Positions 17,003 through 27,323 are shown, counted from the stretch's first letter. The stretch is DNA of 64,000 nt from an uncultured Bacteroides sp. (GCA_905198575.1 CAJKDC010000002.1:27530-91529); one strand, 5' to 3'. Numbers and translations are program-made. Notes: generated from the sequence alone by a model not told the origin.

Positions 17003-18652
17003 TTACTTTTTGATTTCGGTTACCTTATATCTGTCACCGGTAGACTTAACCAGCTCTTTCAAGAACTCCTGCGGATATCCCGGACGTTCCAGCGGAGCCA
17101 CATTTCCGGTTTCAGGACGAACCAGCTTACCGTTTTTCATTTTCTTTACAGCTCCATCGTTATAACGGACAATCAGGAATTCGCCCAGCTTCTTCCAACT
17201 GTCTACAGCTGTCTGTGCAGCCATGCCTGTATAATTAGTAAGGAAGTCTTTAGCAGCCTTCTCGTCTGTTTCCATCAGTTTTACAGCAGCAGCTTCCACA
17301 CCACTCTGAGCAGTAGCGTATGTGTCTTCCAGTCCGTTCTGTACGGCACGCATATCTTCAATCATCAGACTGTAGCGCGGACGAATCATATCGGCTACCC
17401 AGTTGTAAATCCAGAAAGCAGAGTTCCATGAGAATGTAACACAGTCGCCTTCTCCTTCAGCATAACAGTGGGGTACCTTGTCTGTACAGCAATATACCGG
17501 TGTATATACAGTCATGTTGGCATCATCCAGGCCATACCACATCACTCCACCTACTGCATCGGGCAAGAAAGAACGCATCTGTGCCACGAAAGTAAATGCC
17601 GACTGCTGAGTAGAGATAGGACGTTCGTTGAAGTATTCCTGACCGTCTACCTTGAAAGTCAGTGGCGACAGGCGGTAAGGGGTGTTAAACGGACCAGCAC
17701 CCAAGTCCTTGGTAATATCCAGCGGAGTACCTTCGTAATGGTCACGCATTGCTTTCTGAATATCACGAACAGAAAGTTTGCGGTCGGCTTTGATATAAAG
17801 TGGCATTGCTTCAGTGCTTTCACCTTTTATATAAGGAAGATAAGCTTCCATCGTACTGTTGAACATGTTAAAGAAACTCCATACACGAGCATCACAAGCA
17901 CGCAAGCCTCCGAAATCTAGCGGACAATAAGCATCTGCAAAACTGAAGTCCTTGTTCAGGCCGTCGAAATATCCTTTTTCACGTGCAAAAGAAATAACAT
18001 CAGGCGAATACAGACAGTTGTCTTTGTCCTTCATGTCAAACTTGCGGATACGGCTCTGGTTAGCATGTGCTGAGATGCAGTCATCCGGAATACGAACAGC
18101 AACCCAAACGGCACCTTTCATATCAGGACCTTTACCAATCATTTCCATAATCCATGCCTCATTAGGGTCGGCAATAGAGAAAGACTCACCGCTACTGTAA
18201 TAGCCATATTCCTTAACCAGGTCTGTCATCACCTTGATTGCTTCCTTAGCAGTACGCGAACGCTGCAAAGCTACGTAAATCAAGCTTCCGTAGTCCATAA
18301 TACCCGAAGGATTTACCAGCTCCGGACGGCCACCAAATGTAGTTTCGGCAATGGTAACCTGAAATTCATTCATGTTACCGATTACGTTATAAGTCTGCTC
18401 TGCTTCCTTAATCTGACCCAGATATTTGCCCGAATCCCAGTCATAAATATCGCGCATTACTCCCTTTTCATGCTGAGCTGCAGGATAATGATACAGATAG
18501 CCGAACATACCGTACGAGTCGGCCGAATAAGATACGATAACCGAACCGTCGGTCGAGGCATTCTTGCCCACAATGAAGTTGGTACATGCCCAACCTTTCA
18601 CTACAAAGGCTGTAAGCAACAATACAGCCATCATTACTTTTTTCATATTCAC
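17003..18652 (-). CDS. C69-family dipeptidase (PepD-like), exported
   Basis: A 549-residue Ntn-hydrolase. A signal peptide is followed directly by Cys23 in ACTNFIVGKNAS, the residue that becomes the catalytic N-terminal nucleophile after processing. The following TDGSVIVSYSADS is typical of family C69. The enzyme cleaves dipeptides, probably in the periplasm, and supports amino-acid fermentation. It lies 28 bases downstream of the M23 endopeptidase gene on the same strand and is probably co-transcribed. An alternative start two codons in (Met3) is equally plausible. Confidence 0.9.
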   Translation of the reverse strand: MNMKKVMMAVLLLTAFVVKGWACTNFIVGKNASTDGSVIVSYSADSYGMFGYLYHYPAAQHEKGVMRDIYDWDSGKYLGQIKEAEQTYNVIGNMNEFQVTIAETTFGGRPELVNPSGIMDYGSLIYVALQRSRTAKEAIKVMTDLVKEYGYYSSGESFSIADPNEAWIMEMIGKGPDMKGAVWVAVRIPDDCISAHANQSRIRKFDMKDKDNCLYSPDVISFAREKGYFDGLNKDFSFADAYCPLDFGGLRACDARVWSFFNMFNSTMEAYLPYIKGESTEAMPLYIKADRKLSVRDIQKAMRDHYEGTPLDITKDLGAGPFNTPYRLSPLTFKVDGQEYFNERPISTQQSAFTFVAQMRSFLPDAVGGVMWYGLDDANMTVYTPVYCCTDKVPHCYAEGEGDCVTFSWNSAFWIYNWVADMIRPRYSLMIEDMRAVQNGLEDTYATAQSGVEAAAVKLMETDEKAAKDFLTNYTGMAAQTAVDSWKKLGEFLIVRYNDGAVKKMKNGKLVRPETGNVAPLERPGYPQEFLKELVKSTGDRYKVTEIKK

Positions 18653-18680
18653 TTGTTTTTATTATTAATAGTCGTTTTAT

Positions 18681-20345
18681 TTAAAATGCATACTTGCGGT
18701 AAGTCTCGTTTCCGCAGGCATCTGTCACCCAAAGTTCCAGCTTATGCGGTACTCCTTTCTTTATTTTCTCCGGATCCTGAATCACCAGTACACCTTTTTT
18801 CAGTCCGAACAATACAAACTTACCGTCGACGTACACCTTGTAGGTTGCTATTCCGGTAGCATTATCCCTTACCTTAATGCGTATGTTACGCGTAGAGCGC
18901 CAGGTATTCTTCCCCAGCGGAGTAACCACCGGAGGCACAGTGTCTATCCGAACGGTATAAGTACCCAAGTCGCGCACCTTAGCCGTCATCCAGCCGTCTT
19001 TATAGGTTCCTCCCGCACTGTAGCTCCAGTTTCCACGGTGGAAAGATACATAATATTTTTCAATATCGGAAACAAGCAGATTGCGCACCCCGATTGAAAT
19101 CGGACAATACGTATGCAAGGGAGTTCCCTTGGCTTCCAGCTGATAGCTGAACGAAATGGCCGAAGAATCCTCTACCACATGCGTCTTCAACCAGGTATCA
19201 TCATAGAGCATCCCCTTTGCCAATGTCATCTGCATACCCGGCAACTGTACTACGTTGGTCTGATTGCAAGACAAGAGTTGCGCATCAGCATCCGGCTCAA
19301 AGGCAGGTATCTCCTGCTTTTTGCCCCGAACTTTGAAAGAATAGCTCCGCTTGTTGCCAAAACCATCCCGCAAGACGTATCGGAAATGATAATCCCTTTC
19401 TTCATCTATGTTCACCCATCCATTACCGGGAGCCGTCTGCAGCAAACGCAGCTTATTGCCCGGCAAACGGTGCGAACGCATAATCAGCCTACGGGTATTC
19501 TCCAGCTCCTCATAATCAGTAAAACCGTTTATCATCCGGTTCTCATCGGCAGCCACACAATCGGTAACACTGTGGAAAACCTGCAGCGAATCAACGTAAA
19601 GCGTAACTTCGTGCACACCGTAAAAGTTGGAAGTCCCGTCCATGTAATCCTTCGCTACAATACCGGTAGAAATCTTTCCCCATGCCGTGAACGTCTGTGC
19701 CAACTGTCCGACAGGAACAAGCACCTTCCGGCTGTTTCCCTGCACTACTCCCTCTCCTCTTTTCGGATAAAAGCCAACCAGCGAAGCTGTCGGTGCTTTG
19801 GAGTCTTTCAGATAACGCTTGAAAAAGGGTAAAGGGTCTACATACTCACCTGTATCAGTACGGCGCAGCTCGAGGTGCAGATGAGGTCCTGCCGATGCTC
19901 CTTCGTTTCCACTCAAGGCAATCAGCTCTCCCTGTCGGAATGACAGTTCGCCCGGTTCGGGACGCACATCGGCTACAAACGTTTCATGCTTATACTGATA
20001 GGCACGCAAATATTTCTGGATGGCAGGAGCAAACTTTACGACATGACCGTACACGGATGTATATCCGTTGGAATGTGTCACAAACAAGGCTTGTCCGTAA
20101 CCTCCATGCAATACCAGAATGCGCGACACATAACCGTCGGCTATACAGTAAATAGGCTTGCCCGTTACCCCCTGCGTCTTGATATCAATACCATTGTGAA
20201 AGTGATTCGGCCTCAACTCGCCGAAATTCGCACTGAGCAGAAGCGGAAACTTGAACGGAGAAATAAAAGAAGTGTCTACTTGTGCCTGTAGCTTTGCCAG
20301 GAACAGCAATCCCAGCAAAGTCATTATCCATACCTTTTTTATCAT
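18681..20345 (-). CDS. M23-family metallopeptidase (LytM-like)
   Basis: A 554-residue exported protein with a signal peptide (about 1-21, ending LQAQ). The M23 domain runs from about 35 to 170 with zinc ligands in HFHNGID (His50, Asp54) and GPHLHLEL (His155, His157), plus VYGHV (His101). The long C-terminal part (about 180-554) looks like beta-sandwich modules. The family cuts peptidoglycan cross-bridges or acts as a cell-wall hydrolase regulator. All catalytic residues seem intact, so activity is likely. A TATCTTTG element precedes it and the C69 peptidase gene follows after 28 bases. Confidence 0.92.
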   Translation of the reverse strand: MIKKVWIMTLLGLLFLAKLQAQVDTSFISPFKFPLLLSANFGELRPNHFHNGIDIKTQGVTGKPIYCIADGYVSRILVLHGGYGQALFVTHSNGYTSVYGHVVKFAPAIQKYLRAYQYKHETFVADVRPEPGELSFRQGELIALSGNEGASAGPHLHLELRRTDTGEYVDPLPFFKRYLKDSKAPTASLVGFYPKRGEGVVQGNSRKVLVPVGQLAQTFTAWGKISTGIVAKDYMDGTSNFYGVHEVTLYVDSLQVFHSVTDCVAADENRMINGFTDYEELENTRRLIMRSHRLPGNKLRLLQTAPGNGWVNIDEERDYHFRYVLRDGFGNKRSYSFKVRGKKQEIPAFEPDADAQLLSCNQTNVVQLPGMQMTLAKGMLYDDTWLKTHVVEDSSAISFSYQLEAKGTPLHTYCPISIGVRNLLVSDIEKYYVSFHRGNWSYSAGGTYKDGWMTAKVRDLGTYTVRIDTVPPVVTPLGKNTWRSTRNIRIKVRDNATGIATYKVYVDGKFVLFGLKKGVLVIQDPEKIKKGVPHKLELWVTDACGNETYRKYAF

Positions 20346-20405
20346 ATCAAACTTTAGCTAAATCAAATTATCCCATACAGAAAACTCTTTTCTGCATCGG
20401 CCATA

Positions 20406-20413
20406 CAAAGATA
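20406..20413 (-). promoter_or_regulatory. -7 element TATCTTTG for the M23-C69 operon
   Basis: TATCTTTG on the minus strand about 61 bases before the M23 ATG. A small hairpin, CAGAAAA/TTTTCTG (20378-20394), lies in the leader. No clear -33 element is seen. Confidence 0.6.
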
Positions 20414-20477
20414 TATTTTTTTGAAGAACATTTTTTCATTTCATAACTATAAGTTATAGCATATAAAAAAAAGTCAG

Positions 20478-20508
20478 TTGCAATTTATCCATCAAGCCCT
20501 TACCTTTG
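20478..20508 (+). promoter_or_regulatory. Promoter of the YeiH-type transporter gene
   Basis: TTG (20478-20480), a 20-base spacer and TACCTTTG (20501-20508) match the Bacteroides -33/-7 consensus. This excludes the in-frame codon at 20506 as a start. Confidence 0.75.
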
Positions 20509-20553
20509 CACCCGAAAAGAAAAAAATATAACTCAATCAATAAATTTACAGAT

Positions 20554-21630
20554 ATGTTTAGCAAAGACAACAGAGGCAATACGCTTCACGGAATCCTGCT
20601 CATCGCACTTTTCTCATTTGCTGCGTTCTATATCGCAGAGATACCTTTCGTAAAGGGACTGTCATTCAGCCCGCTCATTGTAGGAATCATCTTAGGTATG
20701 TTGTATGCCAACAGCCTGCGCAATAAACTCCCCGAAACATGGGTGCCCGGTATCAAGTTCTGTACCAAACAGATTCTGCGTGCCGGTATCGTACTCTACG
20801 GTTTCCGCCTTACACTGACTCAGGTAGCCGAAGTCGGACTTCCGGCTGTTGTAATCGATACGATTATCGTAGCCGGTACCATTTTCCTGGGTATCTGGCT
20901 GGGTAAACTCCTGAAGATGGACAAGGATACTTCGCTGATGACAGCCACCGGTAGTGCCATCTGTGGTGCTGCAGCCGTTCTGGGTGCCGAACCGGTAGTG
21001 AAGTGTGAAGGACACAAGACTGCTATCGCCGTATCTACCGTGGTTATCTTCGGAACCATCTCTATGTTCCTCTACCCTATTATGTATCGCTCTGGTATGC
21101 TGGCCGACATAGGTGATATGGGTACTGCCATCTTTACCGGAAGTACACTGCACGAAGTTGCCCACGTGGCAGGTGCCGGAAACGCAATGGACCCTACAGA
21201 TGCACTGGGCATTGCCGGTACAGCTACCATCACCAAGATGATTCGTGTCATGATGCTGGCTCCGGTACTGGTTATCATGAGCTTCGCACTGGCCGGCCGC
21301 AAGAAAACAGATGCAAACGGTAAGGCTGAAAAGAGCAAAATCACCATCCCTTGGTTTGCTTTCGGATTTATCGGCATCATCTGTCTGAACTCACTGCTGC
21401 AATACTTATGCGGTGTAGACAGTGTGAAGGAAATACCACTGAACGGTGCCATCGAGTACATCGATACTTTCATGCTTACCATGGCCATGACAGCACTGGG
21501 TACTGAAACCAGTCTTGAGAAATTCAAACAGGCCGGTGCCAAGCCTTTCGTTCTGGCATTCCTGCTCTACATCTGGCTGGTAGGCGGCGGTTATCTGCTC
21601 ACCAAATACCTGGTTCCGCTGTTTGCATAA
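20554..21630 (+). CDS. YeiH/UPF0324 family putative sulfate exporter
   Basis: A 358-residue membrane protein with about ten hydrophobic helices. The motifs SFSPLIVGIILGMLYAN, RAGIVLYGFRLT and TGSTLHEVAHVAGAGNA are hallmarks of the YeiH/UPF0324 family, annotated as putative sulfate exporters. The ATG at 20554 follows a strong promoter by 45 bases. A LysR regulator gene is encoded convergently just downstream. In enterobacteria a LysR gene (yeiE) also accompanies yeiH, so the regulator may control this transporter. Substrate is not established for this protein. Confidence 0.88.
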   Translation: MFSKDNRGNTLHGILLIALFSFAAFYIAEIPFVKGLSFSPLIVGIILGMLYANSLRNKLPETWVPGIKFCTKQILRAGIVLYGFRLTLTQVAEVGLPAVVIDTIIVAGTIFLGIWLGKLLKMDKDTSLMTATGSAICGAAAVLGAEPVVKCEGHKTAIAVSTVVIFGTISMFLYPIMYRSGMLADIGDMGTAIFTGSTLHEVAHVAGAGNAMDPTDALGIAGTATITKMIRVMMLAPVLVIMSFALAGRKKTDANGKAEKSKITIPWFAFGFIGIICLNSLLQYLCGVDSVKEIPLNGAIEYIDTFMLTMAMTALGTETSLEKFKQAGAKPFVLAFLLYIWLVGGGYLLTKYLVPLFA

Positions 21631-21660
21631 GAGCTGTAAAACCATATGCTACATAAATCA

Positions 21661-21706
21661 AAATCCCTTTCCGATGTACGATTGTTACACCGTGAAAGGG
21701 ATTTTT
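21661..21706. terminator. Bidirectional terminator, transporter / LysR
   Basis: AAATCCCTTTC (21661-21671) pairs with GAAAGGGATTT (21694-21704), followed by further T residues. It lies between convergent stop codons. Confidence 0.8.
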
Positions 21707-21719
21707 CATTAAAAAAATT

Positions 21720-22664
21720 TCAATCCTCCTTGCAGACCAGCATCTTGCCTATCCAATGCCCTTCTGTCTTCCGCTCCTTCAGATATTGATAAACAAAGCG
21801 CATGAAGTTGATAGACGATGGCCCCTCCTGCCCCTGCAAATGCACAAAACAGAAGTGACGCTTTATCTGCATACCTTTTATATCGATAATCTTGAAATCT
21901 CCCCGCCGCAACTCCGGTGCGACAGCCTGCAGGGAGACAATTCCCAACGAATCACTGCAGCGTAAAAAGGATTTGATACTTTCCGTTCCTCCCAGATATA
22001 GACGCACATTCATGGACGACAGTTTCAAGCCGACTTCATCGAAAGCCATTTCGATAGCATCCAGTGTACCCGAACCACGCTCACGCAACACCAGCGGAAG
22101 TTGCTGCAGCTCATCAAGTCCGATTTCATCTTTCTTGGCCAACTTGCTCTGTGTGCCTACCACCGGTACCAGCTCATCGTGCAAGAAAGGCTCGTACTTA
22201 AGACTGGGAAGCCTGAAGACCCCCTCTACCAGTCCCAAGTCGATATCATGATTTTGTAAAGCCTGCTCGATATTCCGCGAATTGGTATCCATCAGCGTAA
22301 CGTTTACTTTAGGATACTTTTCGGTAAAGCGTGCCAATATGGGAGGCAGTACATACTGCGAAATGGTAGTACTGGCCCCCAGGCGTAAATCACCCGTCCA
22401 TTCGTTTTTAAGCAAGTTCATGTCATACTCCAGCCTGCGATAAGCTGCCAGAATCTGCTCGCAATGCTCCAGCATCAGCTTTCCGGCATCGGTAAGCGAA
22501 ATCTTATTACCTAGACGGTCGAACAAGCGTACCCCATACAAGCTCTCCAACTCACGGATGTGCTTGGTAATGGCAGGCTGACTGATATACAGTTCCTTAG
22601 ACGCTTGCGTAAAGCTGAGATGCTTGGCTACACTGTAAAAAACCTTCAAACGGAAATCGGACAT
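21720..22664 (-). CDS. LysR-family transcriptional regulator
   Basis: A 314-residue regulator. The winged helix-turn-helix is at about 1-60 (FRLKVFYSVAKHLSFTQASK, then ISQPAITKHIRELE). The effector-binding domain is at about 90-295. The overall pattern resembles CysL/YeiE-type LysR proteins. It is encoded 15 bases after a DUF6621-like gene on the same strand and convergent with the YeiH-type transporter gene, which may be its target. The last residues include a Cys (LVCKED) of no obvious role. Inducer unknown. Confidence 0.9.
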   Translation of the reverse strand: MSDFRLKVFYSVAKHLSFTQASKELYISQPAITKHIRELESLYGVRLFDRLGNKISLTDAGKLMLEHCEQILAAYRRLEYDMNLLKNEWTGDLRLGASTTISQYVLPPILARFTEKYPKVNVTLMDTNSRNIEQALQNHDIDLGLVEGVFRLPSLKYEPFLHDELVPVVGTQSKLAKKDEIGLDELQQLPLVLRERGSGTLDAIEMAFDEVGLKLSSMNVRLYLGGTESIKSFLRCSDSLGIVSLQAVAPELRRGDFKIIDIKGMQIKRHFCFVHLQGQEGPSSINFMRFVYQYLKERKTEGHWIGKMLVCKED

Positions 22665-22679
22665 TGCATTCTATTTTTA

Positions 22680-23264
22680 TTAAAGTTCATCCGGACGGAC
22701 TCCCAGTGCCTGCAGCAAGGGGAAACCCAATGTTTCGAACCGGTGCGAAAATTCAGTTACAGGCGGATTCATTCCCATCAGCACCACTGCATCTTTCTTT
22801 TCAGCCTTATTCAGCAGCGCCACTGCCTTTTCGGCATACTGCATTTCATCGGGAACTGCCGTAATGTGCTTTACTTCTTTCGAATCGATAACCAGCTCCA
22901 GCGTTTCCAGAAACAGGTCCTCTGTTGTTGCCATGTCCGAAGGCTGGTAGGCATACAGCGAAAACTCGCCCAACTTTCCTTTGAATGCCTTGCCGTCTAT
23001 CTCGTTTTCCAACGAAGCGGGGGCCAGCAAGTGGAAATGTGCCGAATCCTTACCATTATATATAAAGAATACCTGAATTTCGTTTTCGCCTACCGGAATA
23101 CCGGCGTCCAATGCCATGTACTCCAAAAGGTCGGCCAGCTGTGCCTGGGCCAGCTCACGACCGATAACTTGCGAAAAGTGTCCGGCTATATCTGTACTCA
23201 CTCTATCCAGAAAAGATGCATCCAGCAGCATCACATTAGGGGCAAATTTTACCTGTTTTTCCAT
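22680..23264 (-). CDS. DUF6621-like conserved Bacteroidales protein
   Basis: A 194-residue cytoplasmic protein starting MEKQVKFAPNVMLLDASF. There is no signal peptide, membrane segment or recognisable active site. From memory it matches a Bacteroidales-restricted family (DUF6621); not verified. The start at 23264 is chosen because homology-like sequence begins there and the upstream in-frame residues are low-complexity and basic; a TATCTTTA element lies just upstream. It is likely co-transcribed with the downstream LysR gene (15-base gap). Function unknown. Confidence 0.75.
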   Translation of the reverse strand: MEKQVKFAPNVMLLDASFLDRVSTDIAGHFSQVIGRELAQAQLADLLEYMALDAGIPVGENEIQVFFIYNGKDSAHFHLLAPASLENEIDGKAFKGKLGEFSLYAYQPSDMATTEDLFLETLELVIDSKEVKHITAVPDEMQYAEKAVALLNKAEKKDAVVLMGMNPPVTEFSHRFETLGFPLLQALGVRPDEL

Positions 23265-23501
23265 ATTGTTCTTATTTTGCGGCATAAAGATAAGAAAATA
23301 ATCGTTAGCAACTGACTTTTTTTCAGAATTTGCGACATTTTTACATGCTATCATCCTTATTATCTGACAGTTAGACATATCCTCACCCACAAAAACCATT
23401 GGCAAGCTATTTGCTATATTATTCGTGAATCTCGGTTACCTCCCAATGAAAAGAGAGGCCAACCGGATACCTAACACAGAAAAAAAGAAAGGAGATATAA
23501 T

Positions 23502-26093
23502 ATGAACTTTAACAACTTTACTATCAAATCGCAAGAGGCTGTGCAGGAAGCGGTGAACTTGGTACAAAACCGCGGACAGCAGGCTATCGAGCCGGAACAT
23601 TTGCTGGCAGGTGTGCTGAAGGTGGGAGAAAACGTTACCAACTTTATCTTCCAGAAACTGGGCGTCAACGGACAGCAGATTGCCATGGTGCTCGACAAGC
23701 AGATTGCCTCTTTGCCTAAAGTATCGGGCGGTGGTGAACCTTACCTCAGCCGCGATGCCAACGAAGTGCTGCAAAAAGCAGTGGAGTTTGCCAAAGGTCT
23801 GGGCGACGAGTACGTGTCACTGGAAGCTATGCTGCTGGCATTGCTCAACGTGAAGAGTACCGTATCAACCATCCTGAAGGATGCCGGTGTAGCCGACAAG
23901 GAGCTCCGTGCTGCCATCAACGAACTGCGTCAAGGACAGAAGGTAACTTCACAGTCCAGCGAAGATACTTATCAGTCACTGAACAAATATGCCATCAACC
24001 TGATTGAGGCTGCCCGTAACGGCAAGCTGGACCCTGTAATCGGTCGTGATGAAGAAATCCGCCGTGTATTGCAGATTCTGAGCCGCCGTACCAAAAACAA
24101 CCCGATTCTGATTGGTGAGCCGGGTACCGGTAAAACGGCTATCGTAGAAGGACTGGCACAGCGTATTCTGCGCGGTGACGTTCCTGAAAACCTGAAGAAC
24201 AAACAGCTCTTCTCACTGGATATGGGTGCGCTGGTTGCCGGAGCCAAATACAAAGGTGAGTTTGAGGAACGTTTGAAATCAGTCATCAACGAAGTAACCA
24301 AGTCGGACGGAAACATCATTCTGTTCATCGATGAAATACATACGCTGGTAGGTGCCGGTAAAGGCGAAGGAGCTATGGATGCTGCCAACATTCTGAAACC
24401 TGCCCTTGCACGTGGCGAACTGCGGAGCATCGGTGCTACTACCCTGGACGAGTATCAGAAATACTTCGAAAAGGATAAAGCATTGGAACGTCGTTTCCAG
24501 ACCGTCATGGTGGACGAACCGGATACGGCAAGCTCTATCTCCATCTTGCGTGGATTGAAAGAGCGCTACGAAAACCATCACCAGGTACGTATCAAGGATG
24601 AAGCGATTATTGCTGCCGTAGAGCTGAGTAACCGTTACATCACCGAACGTTTCCTGCCGGATAAGGCCATCGACCTGATGGATGAAGCTGCTGCCAAACT
24701 GCGTATGGAGCGCGACTCACTGCCGGAAGAACTGGACGAAATCGAACGCCGTCTGAAACAGCTGGAAATTGAACGCGAAGCTATCAAGCGTGAAAAGGAT
24801 GAAGACAAGCTGGCCCAGCTGAACAAGGAAATTGCCGAGCTGAAAGAGCAGGAAACCTCCTACAAGGCTAAATGGCAGAGCGAAAAAGAGCTGGTGAACA
24901 AGATACAGAAGAACAAGCAGGACATTGAGCACCTGAAGTTTGAGGCCGACAAGGCTGAACGCGAAGGCGATTATGGCAAGGTAGCCGAAATCCGTTACGG
25001 CAAACTGCAGGCCCTTGAAAACGAAATCAAGAGCATACAGAACGAGCTGAAACAGAAACAAGGCGACAGTGCCATGATTAAAGAAGAGGTTACAGCTGAA
25101 GACATTGCCGATGTGGTATCACGCTGGACGGGTATCCCGGTAAGCAAGATGCTGCAAAGTGAACGCGAAAAGCTGTTGCATCTGGAAGACGAACTGCACA
25201 AGCGTGTTATCGGTCAGGACGAAGCTATCAATGCCGTAGCAGATGCCGTACGCCGCAGCCGTGCCGGACTGCAAGACCCAAAACGTCCGATTGGTTCGTT
25301 CATCTTCCTGGGTACTACCGGTGTAGGTAAAACGGAGTTGGCAAAGGCCTTGGCAGAATATCTGTTCGATGACGAAGCGCTGATGACACGTATCGATATG
25401 AGTGAGTATCAGGAGAAGCATACGGTATCTCGTCTTATCGGTGCCCCTCCGGGATATGTGGGATATGATGAAGGTGGTCAGCTCACCGAGGCTGTACGTC
25501 GTAAACCGTACTCTGTAGTGTTGTTCGATGAAATCGAAAAAGCACATCCGGATGTATTCAACATTCTGTTGCAGGTACTGGACGACGGACGTCTGACCGA
25601 TAACAAGGGCCGTACGGTGAACTTCAAGAACACCATTATCATCATGACCTCTAACTTGGGAAGCTCTTACATCCAGAGTCAGTTTGAAAAGATAAACGAT
25701 TCGAACCACGACCAGATTGTAGAGGAGACCAAAGCTGAAGTGATGAACATGCTGAAGAAGACCATCCGTCCGGAATTCTTGAACCGAATCGATGAAACCA
25801 TCATGTTCCAGCCGCTTAACAAGCCTCAGATTGAACAGATTGTCCGTCTGCAAATCAACGGAATCTGCAAGATGCTGAAGGAAAACGGTGTAACCCTGCA
25901 GATGACTGACCAGGCTATCGACTTCATTGCCACTGCCGGTTACGATCCTGAATTTGGTGCCCGTCCGGTTAAGCGTGCCATCCAGCGGTATCTGCTGAAC
26001 GACCTGTCTAAGAAACTGCTTTCACAGGAAGTTAACCGCACCGCTCCTATCATTGTGGAAAGATCTGGCGACGGATTGACATTCCGCAACTGA
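23502..26093 (+). CDS. clpB: ClpB disaggregase chaperone
   Basis: An 863-residue AAA+ unfoldase. It has an N-domain (about 1-145), first ATPase domain with GEPGTGKT and [12 protein letters not shown], the coiled-coil middle domain (about 405-525) with the long charged KxxE repeats, and second ATPase domain with [26 protein letters not shown] and the arginine-finger region [11 protein letters not shown]. ClpB works with DnaK to rescue aggregated proteins. Domain order and length are normal. An AAAGGAG sits eight bases before the ATG, a much better Shine-Dalgarno than its neighbours have. The gene ends at a strong terminator. Confidence 0.97.
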   Translation: MNFNNFTIKSQEAVQEAVNLVQNRGQQAIEPEHLLAGVLKVGENVTNFIFQKLGVNGQQIAMVLDKQIASLPKVSGGGEPYLSRDANEVLQKAVEFAKGLGDEYVSLEAMLLALLNVKSTVSTILKDAGVADKELRAAINELRQGQKVTSQSSEDTYQSLNKYAINLIEAARNGKLDPVIGRDEEIRRVLQILSRRTKNNPILIGEPGTGKTAIVEGLAQRILRGDVPENLKNKQLFSLDMGALVAGAKYKGEFEERLKSVINEVTKSDGNIILFIDEIHTLVGAGKGEGAMDAANILKPALARGELRSIGATTLDEYQKYFEKDKALERRFQTVMVDEPDTASSISILRGLKERYENHHQVRIKDEAIIAAVELSNRYITERFLPDKAIDLMDEAAAKLRMERDSLPEELDEIERRLKQLEIEREAIKREKDEDKLAQLNKEIAELKEQETSYKAKWQSEKELVNKIQKNKQDIEHLKFEADKAEREGDYGKVAEIRYGKLQALENEIKSIQNELKQKQGDSAMIKEEVTAEDIADVVSRWTGIPVSKMLQSEREKLLHLEDELHKRVIGQDEAINAVADAVRRSRAGLQDPKRPIGSFIFLGTTGVGKTELAKALAEYLFDDEALMTRIDMSEYQEKHTVSRLIGAPPGYVGYDEGGQLTEAVRRKPYSVVLFDEIEKAHPDVFNILLQVLDDGRLTDNKGRTVNFKNTIIIMTSNLGSSYIQSQFEKINDSNHDQIVEETKAEVMNMLKKTIRPEFLNRIDETIMFQPLNKPQIEQIVRLQINGICKMLKENGVTLQMTDQAIDFIATAGYDPEFGARPVKRAIQRYLLNDLSKKLLSQEVNRTAPIIVERSGDGLTFRN

Positions 26094-26146
26094 TAAATGA
26101 TGTGCAGACAAGCTGTAAATCGACTTTATAAATAAAGCCACTTCCA

Positions 26147-26188
26147 ACACCTCAAAAGTTTTATACAGAACTTTTGGGGTGTTTTTTT
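26147..26188 (+). terminator. clpB terminator
   Basis: ACACCTCAAAAGTT (26147-26160) pairs with AACTTTTGGGGTGT (26169-26182) with one wobble and an 8-base loop, followed by a T-run to 26188. Confidence 0.88.
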
Positions 26189-26213
26189 ATGTCCAGACAT
26201 CATCCGTTTGATA

Positions 26214-26244
26214 TTGTATATCTGATTCCTGTTTTTTATCTTTG
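26214..26244 (+). promoter_or_regulatory. Promoter of the broken ATPase/nuclease gene
   Basis: TTG (26214-26216), a 20-base spacer and TATCTTTG (26237-26244) form a well-placed Bacteroides promoter 26 bases before the ATG at 26271. It appears to be the intact promoter of the gene that was later deleted internally. Confidence 0.7.
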
Positions 26245-26270
26245 TGAAAGCGTATTAATTCAGATGCAAT

Positions 26271-27277
26271 ATGAACAGAATCTATCCGGTTGGTATACAG
26301 AATTTCGAAGAATCAGCAAAATCAGTGTTTTCAGTGACCTGAACAACTTGATGGATATTTCCATGTCAGACCGTTTCGCTACCATCTGCGGGATTACGGA
26401 GAATGAACTTCACTGTAACTTCAAGGAAGATATTATTAAATTAGGGCAGAAAAACGGAATGACTGAAGATGAGACCAAAGCCTCACTCAAAGCCATGTAC
26501 GACGGTTATCACTTTGTAGAGAACAGTGAGGACATCTACAATCCGTTCAGTATTCTGAACACATTTGCAGAGATGAAGTTCGGCAGCTACTGGTTTGAGA
26601 CGGGCACTCCGACTTTCCTTGTAGAGCTGCTACAGCAAAGCCGTTATGACCTGCACCGCTTTACCGACGAAATGGCTTCTGCAGATTCGCTCGGTGGAAT
26701 AGATACGATGAGTACGAACCCCGTTCCTATCCTGTATCAGAGCGGTTACCTTACCATCAAGGGATACGACAAGGAGTTCCAGGTTTACTATCTTGGCTTC
26801 CCCAATAAAGAAGTGGAAGAAGGCTTTACAAAATTCCTTCTGCCCAGATATGCCAGTCTGGAAACCGGCAACCCGTCTTTCGAAATCATGAGCTTTGTCA
26901 AAGACATCCGGCAGGGAAATGCAGAAGCTTTCCTGAAACGCTTGCAGAGTTTCTTTGCAGACACTCCATACGAACTAGCACGCGATTTGGAACTGCACTA
27001 TCAGAATGTTCTCTTTATCGTATTCAAGCTTTTGGGCTTCTATACGCAGGCAGAATATCACACGTCCAACGGCCGCATAGATATGGTAGTGAAAACCGAC
27101 AAGTACATATATGTCATGGAATTCAAACTTGACGGTACTGCCGAAGAAGCATTGCAGCAGATTCATGACAAGGGATATGTCGTACCGTTTGCATCTGATA
27201 CACGTAAACTTTACAAGATAGGAGTAAATTTCAGTAAGGAAATACGTGGTATAGAAAAGTGGATAATAGAAGATTAA
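26271..27277 (+). pseudogene. AAA-ATPase-like / PD-(D/E)XK nuclease protein with internal deletion
   Basis: The normal family has an N-terminal AAA-ATPase-like domain (PF09820 type, with a Walker A in a RRFGKS context) and a C-terminal PD-(D/E)XK nuclease domain. Here the ATG at 26271 begins the usual start MNRIYPVGIQNFEE in one frame. After 14 codons the sequence jumps, with a frame change, to SKISVFSDLNNLMDIS from the middle of the protein, then continues open to 27277. The Walker A region and about 200 or more residues are absent. The C-terminal part is intact and keeps the nuclease-like core (GRIDMVVKTDKYIYVMEFKLD). A continuous frame from 26174 exists, but its first 50 residues look like translated promoter and out-of-frame start. 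The deletion estimate is from family memory. Confidence 0.82.
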
Positions 27278-27283
27278 TGATAA

Positions 27284-27323
27284 AAAACGCCTCTTAATGG
27301 AATCGACCATCAAGAGGCGTTTT
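27284..27323 (+). terminator. Terminator after the broken ATPase/nuclease gene
   Basis: AAAACGCCTCTT (27284-27295) pairs perfectly with AAGAGGCGTTTT (27312-27323). Confidence 0.85.

Noticed and set aside
26174..26313. Start of the ATPase/nuclease remnant at ATG 26174
   Set aside because: That frame begins inside the clpB terminator and reads through the promoter at 26214-26244; the family start lies at 26271 in another frame.
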